Shown: positions 60,712 through 64,000 of the stretch, piece by piece
Numbering within the stretch: position 1 is the stretch's first letter
Layout: the number at the start of each line of letters is the position of its first letter
Assembly (NCBI RefSeq): GCF_901686465.1
Contig: NZ_LR594487.1
Coordinates: 2,198,950 to 2,262,949 of the forward strand
Reading direction: 5' to 3'
Length of the DNA: 64,000 bases
Origin: Halorubrum sp. DM2
GTDB taxonomy: Archaea > Halobacteriota > Halobacteria > Halobacteriales > Haloferacaceae
The notes under the pieces: model-generated
Databases searched by the model: none
What the model was told of the DNA's origin: nothing
What the model saw: the letters and a program-made list of their open reading frames with translations, nothing else
Position numbers and translations under genes: made by a program

Positions 60712-62898
60712 ATGATTCCCCTACAGGCGGCCACCCGGGAGACCTTCTGGACCATCGGTCCGGTGGGGAAGGCCGCGTTCTACTGGCTCGCCGCGGTCGC
60801 CGTCTTGGTGTTCCTGTACGGCGTCTACGCGCGGTTCGCCGCGTACGCCCGCGGGGCTGCGGACCCCCGCGACCGGCTGTCGAACCTCCCCGGCCGGGTC
60901 GTCGCCGCGACGAAGACGGTCCTCTCGAACGAGAACCAGTTCGACGGGGACCTGTACGCCGGCGTGATGCACACGTTCGTCCTCTGGGGGTTCCTCGTCT
61001 TACTCGTCGCGACGACCATCCTCGGGATCGACATCGACCTGTACCGCCCGCTCACGGGCGAGTCGTTCTGGGTCGGCGACTTCTATCTCGCCTACCAGTT
61101 CGCGGTCGACGCGTTCGGGCTGCTGTTCGTCGTCGGCGTCGGCATGGCCGGCTACCGCCGCTACCGGAACCGCGAGGGACGGCTCTGGGGGAAACACACC
61201 TCGCTGGAGGACGACGCGTTCCTCTGGACCCTCTTCCTGCTCGGCGTCGGCGGCTTCCTCGTCGAGGGCGTGAGCATGGTCGGCCAGCCCCAGCGGGCGA
61301 CCGAGACGGTGAGCTTCGTCGGGATGGCGCTCGCAACCGGTCTGGAGGTGGCGGGCCTCACCGCCGCGGGCGCGGAGGCCGCCTACGGCGTCATCTGGTG
61401 GAGCCACTCGCTGCTGGCGTTCGCGTTCGTCGCGTGGATCCCGTACGCGAAGCCGTTCCACATGATCTCCTCGTTCGCCAACGTCGTCGCCCGCGACGAG
61501 AAGGCGGGCGCGCGGCTCCCGAACGTCCCCGCGGACCTCGATCACACGAACGCCGAGTCGCTCTCAGATTTCACGTGGAAGGAGCTGCTCGACGGCGACG
61601 CGTGTACGAAGTGCGGGCGGTGTACCGACGCCTGTCCCGCTGACACCGTCGGCCGCAACCTCGATCCGCGGAACGTCATCCTCGACCTGAAGGCGTACCG
61701 CGAGTCCGTCAGCGACGACCCGGTGGCGGGGAGCGGAGACCGGATGACGACTGACGGCGGCGTGGCCGGCTCCGCCGCCGTCAACGACGGGGGAGCCGTC
61801 CCCATCGTCGCCGACGAGGGCGGCGTCATCGCCAGCGAGTCGATGGAGTCCTGTATGTCCTGTATGGCGTGTATGGACGCCTGCCCGGTCGACATCGAAC
61901 ACCTCACCCCCTTCACGAAGATGAACCGCCAGCTCGTCGACGAGGGGGCGGTCGACTCGAACCTCCAAGACGTGTTTCAAGACGTGATGCAGAAAGGGAA
62001 CTCCTTCGGCGAGTCGCAGTCGACGCGGGGCGACTGGGCGGACGACTTGGACGACGTGGACGTGCCCGACGCCCGCGAGGAGTCGGTCGAGTACCTCTGG
62101 TACGTCGGCGACTACCCGAGCTTCGACGACCGGAACAAGAAGGTCGCCCGGGCGCTCGCCCGCCTGTTCGACGAGGCGGACGTGTCGTTCGGAATCTTAT
62201 TCGACGACGAGAAGACCGACGGCAACGACATCCGCCGGATCGGCGAGGAGTTCCTCTACCTCGAACTCGCCGGTCACCACGTCGAGACGTTCGCGGACTG
62301 CGAGTTCGAGAACATCGTCTGTACCGACCCGCACTCCTACAACACCATCAAAAACGAGTACCCCGAGGTTGACTTCGCGGAGTTTGCGGACGACCCGATG
62401 ATGCCGTTCGACCGCGAGGAGCCGTGGAACCCGGAGGGAGAAATCGACGTGTTCCACTGGACGCAGGTCGTCGAGGAGCTCGTCGACGAGGGTCGGCTCG
62501 ACCTGTCGGGCGACGAGCTGGACTACACCGTCACCTACCACGACCCCTGTCACCTCGGCCGGTACAACGACGAGTACGAGGCCCCGCGCGAGCTAATCTC
62601 CGCGACCGGCGCGGAGCTGTACGAGATGCCGCGCTCGCGGGACGACTCGTTCTGCTGTGGCGGGGGCGGCGGCGGGCTCTGGACCGAACACGACGAGGCG
62701 GTCAAGCCGAGCGAGGAGCGCCTCCGCGAGGCGGTCGAGGACACCGACGCGGGCGCTGCGATAGAGAAGTTCGTCGTCGCCTGTCCGATGTGTACGACGA
62801 TGTTCGAGGACGGTCGCAAGACCGGGGACTTCGAGGACGACGTGGAGATCGTCGACGTCGCGGAGCTTTTGATCGAGGCGGTCGACTCCTCACGGTAA
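60712..62898 (+). CDS. Membrane Fe-S oxidoreductase, HdrD/FadF-like (probable ETF:quinone reductase)
   Basis: This 728-residue protein has about five or six N-terminal membrane segments of the NarI/heterodisulfide-reductase gamma type (residues about 15-265). Two 4Fe-4S motifs follow: CTKCGRCTDACPADT (about 300) and CMSCMACMDACPVD (about 383). Then come CCG-type domains: the first is degenerate (CEFENIVCTDPHSYNT), the second full (YHDPCHLGRYNDEYEAPREL, SFCCGGGGGGLWTE, CPMCTTMFEDG). This order equals bacterial FadF-like ETF:menaquinone oxidoreductases. It could therefore take electrons from the etfAB flavoprotein (37-38.7 kb) into menaquinone. Haloarchaea lack methanogenic heterodisulfide, so HdrD itself is unlikely. 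Confidence 0.9.
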   Translation: MIPLQAATRETFWTIGPVGKAAFYWLAAVAVLVFLYGVYARFAAYARGAADPRDRLSNLPGRVVAATKTVLSNENQFDGDLYAGVMHTFVLWGFLVLLVATTILGIDIDLYRPLTGESFWVGDFYLAYQFAVDAFGLLFVVGVGMAGYRRYRNREGRLWGKHTSLEDDAFLWTLFLLGVGGFLVEGVSMVGQPQRATETVSFVGMALATGLEVAGLTAAGAEAAYGVIWWSHSLLAFAFVAWIPYAKPFHMISSFANVVARDEKAGARLPNVPADLDHTNAESLSDFTWKELLDGDACTKCGRCTDACPADTVGRNLDPRNVILDLKAYRESVSDDPVAGSGDRMTTDGGVAGSAAVNDGGAVPIVADEGGVIASESMESCMSCMACMDACPVDIEHLTPFTKMNRQLVDEGAVDSNLQDVFQDVMQKGNSFGESQSTRGDWADDLDDVDVPDAREESVEYLWYVGDYPSFDDRNKKVARALARLFDEADVSFGILFDDEKTDGNDIRRIGEEFLYLELAGHHVETFADCEFENIVCTDPHSYNTIKNEYPEVDFAEFADDPMMPFDREEPWNPEGEIDVFHWTQVVEELVDEGRLDLSGDELDYTVTYHDPCHLGRYNDEYEAPRELISATGAELYEMPRSRDDSFCCGGGGGGLWTEHDEAVKPSEERLREAVEDTDAGAAIEKFVVACPMCTTMFEDGRKTGDFEDDVEIVDVAELLIEAVDSSR

Positions 62899-62993
62899 CG
62901 AGCCGCCTTCGACGTTATATTCGGGGCCGTTCGATTCGACAATAATTAAAAACGTATACTTTCTTATCAGAACATTTCGCCACGTGGAATCAC

Positions 62994-63557
62994 ATGTCTG
63001 AAGCAGGTTCGACTCAGGCCGGAGCAGCGTATTGTCGGAACTGTGAGCAACAAGTCCAACCCGTTGGCGGGGTCAACAGAGAACTGGGAATCATTCTGCT
63101 GTTTTTCGGATTTATCCCGGGGCTCGTCTACCTCGGTGGGGGGTGGATCATGGACCAGTACGGCTTGTTGAGCAAGAACTGTCCGATCTGCGGCGACGAC
63201 AACTGGTCGCGTCAGCCGGTCAACAACGCCGGCGACTCGGATCGAACCGTCAACGGAGACGACTCCGAAGGGGAACTCGTGGCTCAACACAACGCTTCCG
63301 GGTCAGAACGGGCACGCAGCGGTGTAGCGGCCAAAATCCAGAAATGGGTCATCAGGACGATCAAGAGTTGGGCGACGGTAGCGATTATCGTCTTTCCGCT
63401 GTTCTTCTTCTTTAGCCTCTCAAACGTCTCAATGCTGGTATCCACGATATTATCCGTATCTTGGTTCGGGGTCTGTATTTACGGACTCCACCGCCGCGAC
63501 TTGCTCCACTTCGGGATCCATTCGCCGTTCTACTACCGAGAGCAAAAGAACGAATAG
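62994..63557 (+). CDS. Zinc-ribbon membrane protein of unknown function
   Basis: This 187-residue protein has an N-terminal YCRNCEQQVQP, a hydrophobic segment (GIILLFFGFIPGLVYLGGGW), CPICGDDNWSRQP, a Ser/Asp/Asn linker, and two further membrane segments near the C-terminus (WATVAIIVFPLFFFF and MLVSTILSVSWFGVCIYGL). The C-x-x-C pairs probably bind zinc together. Base composition is lower in GC than its neighbours, with an AT-rich promoter (ATTAAAAACGTATAC at about 62945), suggesting recent arrival. I recognise no family. Confidence 0.75.
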   Translation: MSEAGSTQAGAAYCRNCEQQVQPVGGVNRELGIILLFFGFIPGLVYLGGGWIMDQYGLLSKNCPICGDDNWSRQPVNNAGDSDRTVNGDDSEGELVAQHNASGSERARSGVAAKIQKWVIRTIKSWATVAIIVFPLFFFFSLSNVSMLVSTILSVSWFGVCIYGLHRRDLLHFGIHSPFYYREQKNE

Positions 63558-63648
63558 GCGGGTGGAACCCTTCGGCGGCCGAGTCTCTAACCGCGCTGAC
63601 ACGTCCTCAGAGGCTCACAACACACATTACTGGTGACGTGATCCCGCC

Positions 63649-63951
63649 TTACAACGTGGAGGGGGACTCCGAGGACCCGACCACATCGTCGGTGCGCCGC
63701 AACAGCGCTCGCCCGGGCGCGCGATCGCGGACCGGCGCGTCGCCGAGGTAGTCGACGAGGGCGTCCCGCAGGAGGGCGACGCCCTCGCCGTCGAGGGGTT
63801 CGCCGCGTTCGATCGATTCGAGCGGCCCGCGGTACGGCTCGGCGTCCTCGGCCGCGTTCCGCGCGGCCTCCAGCAGCGCGGCGTGAGCCACCCACGCCTC
63901 CTCCCGGGAGGTCGTCGGCGCTGGCGGCCCGTCGGTCGTGGGAGGGACCAT
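63649..63951 (-). CDS. Small haloarchaeal protein (DUF7853-like)
   Basis: This 100-residue soluble helical protein shows REEAWVAHAALLEAARNAAE and LLRDALVDYLGDAPVRDRAP, a pattern I recall from a haloarchaeal family labelled DUF7853. No catalytic motif. The ATG at 63951 has a TATA-like TTTTAAG about 30 bp upstream (about 63980), supporting this start. Convergent with the zinc-ribbon membrane protein gene. Function unknown. Confidence 0.75.
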   Translation of the reverse strand: MVPPTTDGPPAPTTSREEAWVAHAALLEAARNAAEDAEPYRGPLESIERGEPLDGEGVALLRDALVDYLGDAPVRDRAPGRALLRRTDDVVGSSESPSTL

Positions 63952-64000
63952 TCGTCCGGTGTCTCCCGGTACGGGGACTTAAAACCACGTCCCGGTTCGC

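Noticed and set aside
60712..62898. Methanogen-type heterodisulfide reductase subunit D
   Set aside because: Haloarchaea have no coenzyme M/B metabolism and the N-terminal membrane fusion fits ETF:quinone reductase-like proteins better.

Overview
The window is chromosomal DNA from a halophilic archaeon, most likely Halorubrum or a close relative. Proteins are very acidic, codons are strongly G/C-ending, most genes start leaderless behind TATA-like boxes, and the gene set is archaeal (RfcS, GatB, ABCE1, SAMP-type modifier, archaeal-type GlyS, Tat lipoproteins, PAS/GAF histidine kinases). The genus call is inference. No rRNA, transposase, CRISPR array or replication origin was seen. One tRNA gene is present.

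Layout. 1-4.5 kb: a Dpp/Opp-type peptide ABC importer operon, cut by the left edge. 4.7-10.8 kb: a small conserved protein, an HTH-phosphoribosyltransferase regulator beside an NCS2 purine permease, glycerate 2-kinase, an ornithine cyclodeaminase/alanine dehydrogenase-like enzyme and dihydrofolate reductase, whose stop codon lies inside a six-copy 24-bp tandem repeat. 11-16.2 kb: a chemotaxis transducer fused to a solute-binding domain, the RlmE/FtsJ methyltransferase, a coiled-coil protein, GNAT, a SAMP2-like modifier and a small membrane protein. 16.26-16.6 kb: copy A of a structured intergenic repeat. 16.7-30.8 kb: gatB, a large multi-sensor histidine kinase, pyrE, MoxR, tRNA-Ser, dolichol-kinase-like protein, glyS, CBS protein, ketopantoate reductase, threonine synthase and an aspartoacylase-like protein. 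31-33.4 kb: a CHAT (caspase-like) protease convergent with a 43-residue hydrophobic peptide, with an abrupt fall to about 35% GC inside the protease gene. 33.5-38.7 kb: regulator, phosphodiesterase, structured repeat copy B, rfcS and etfAB. 38.8-51.6 kb: membrane-anchored regulator, secreted protein, pilin, methyltransferase, dehydrogenase, EMC6-like/ABCE1 pair, Sua5, redoxin/glutaredoxin pair and a CNNM-type transporter. 51.9-56.4 kb: a lower-GC KaiC plus two-histidine-kinase operon. 56.5-64 kb: DUF5781-like metalloprotease-like protein, YhhQ, a ribbon-helix-helix protein, the bioYMN biotin ECF importer behind a BirA-like operator, and an ETF:quinone reductase-like membrane Fe-S protein that could work with etfAB.

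Most notable: (1) two diverged copies of an intergenic element whose stems differ in sequence but stay paired, suggesting a structured RNA family; (2) the CHAT protease/small peptide pair; (3) a transducer-binding-protein fusion without any membrane segment; (4) islands of A/T-ending codons in rfcS, the strongest exactly at the P-loop, a classical intein site; (5) a near-canonical BirA operator in front of bioYMN.
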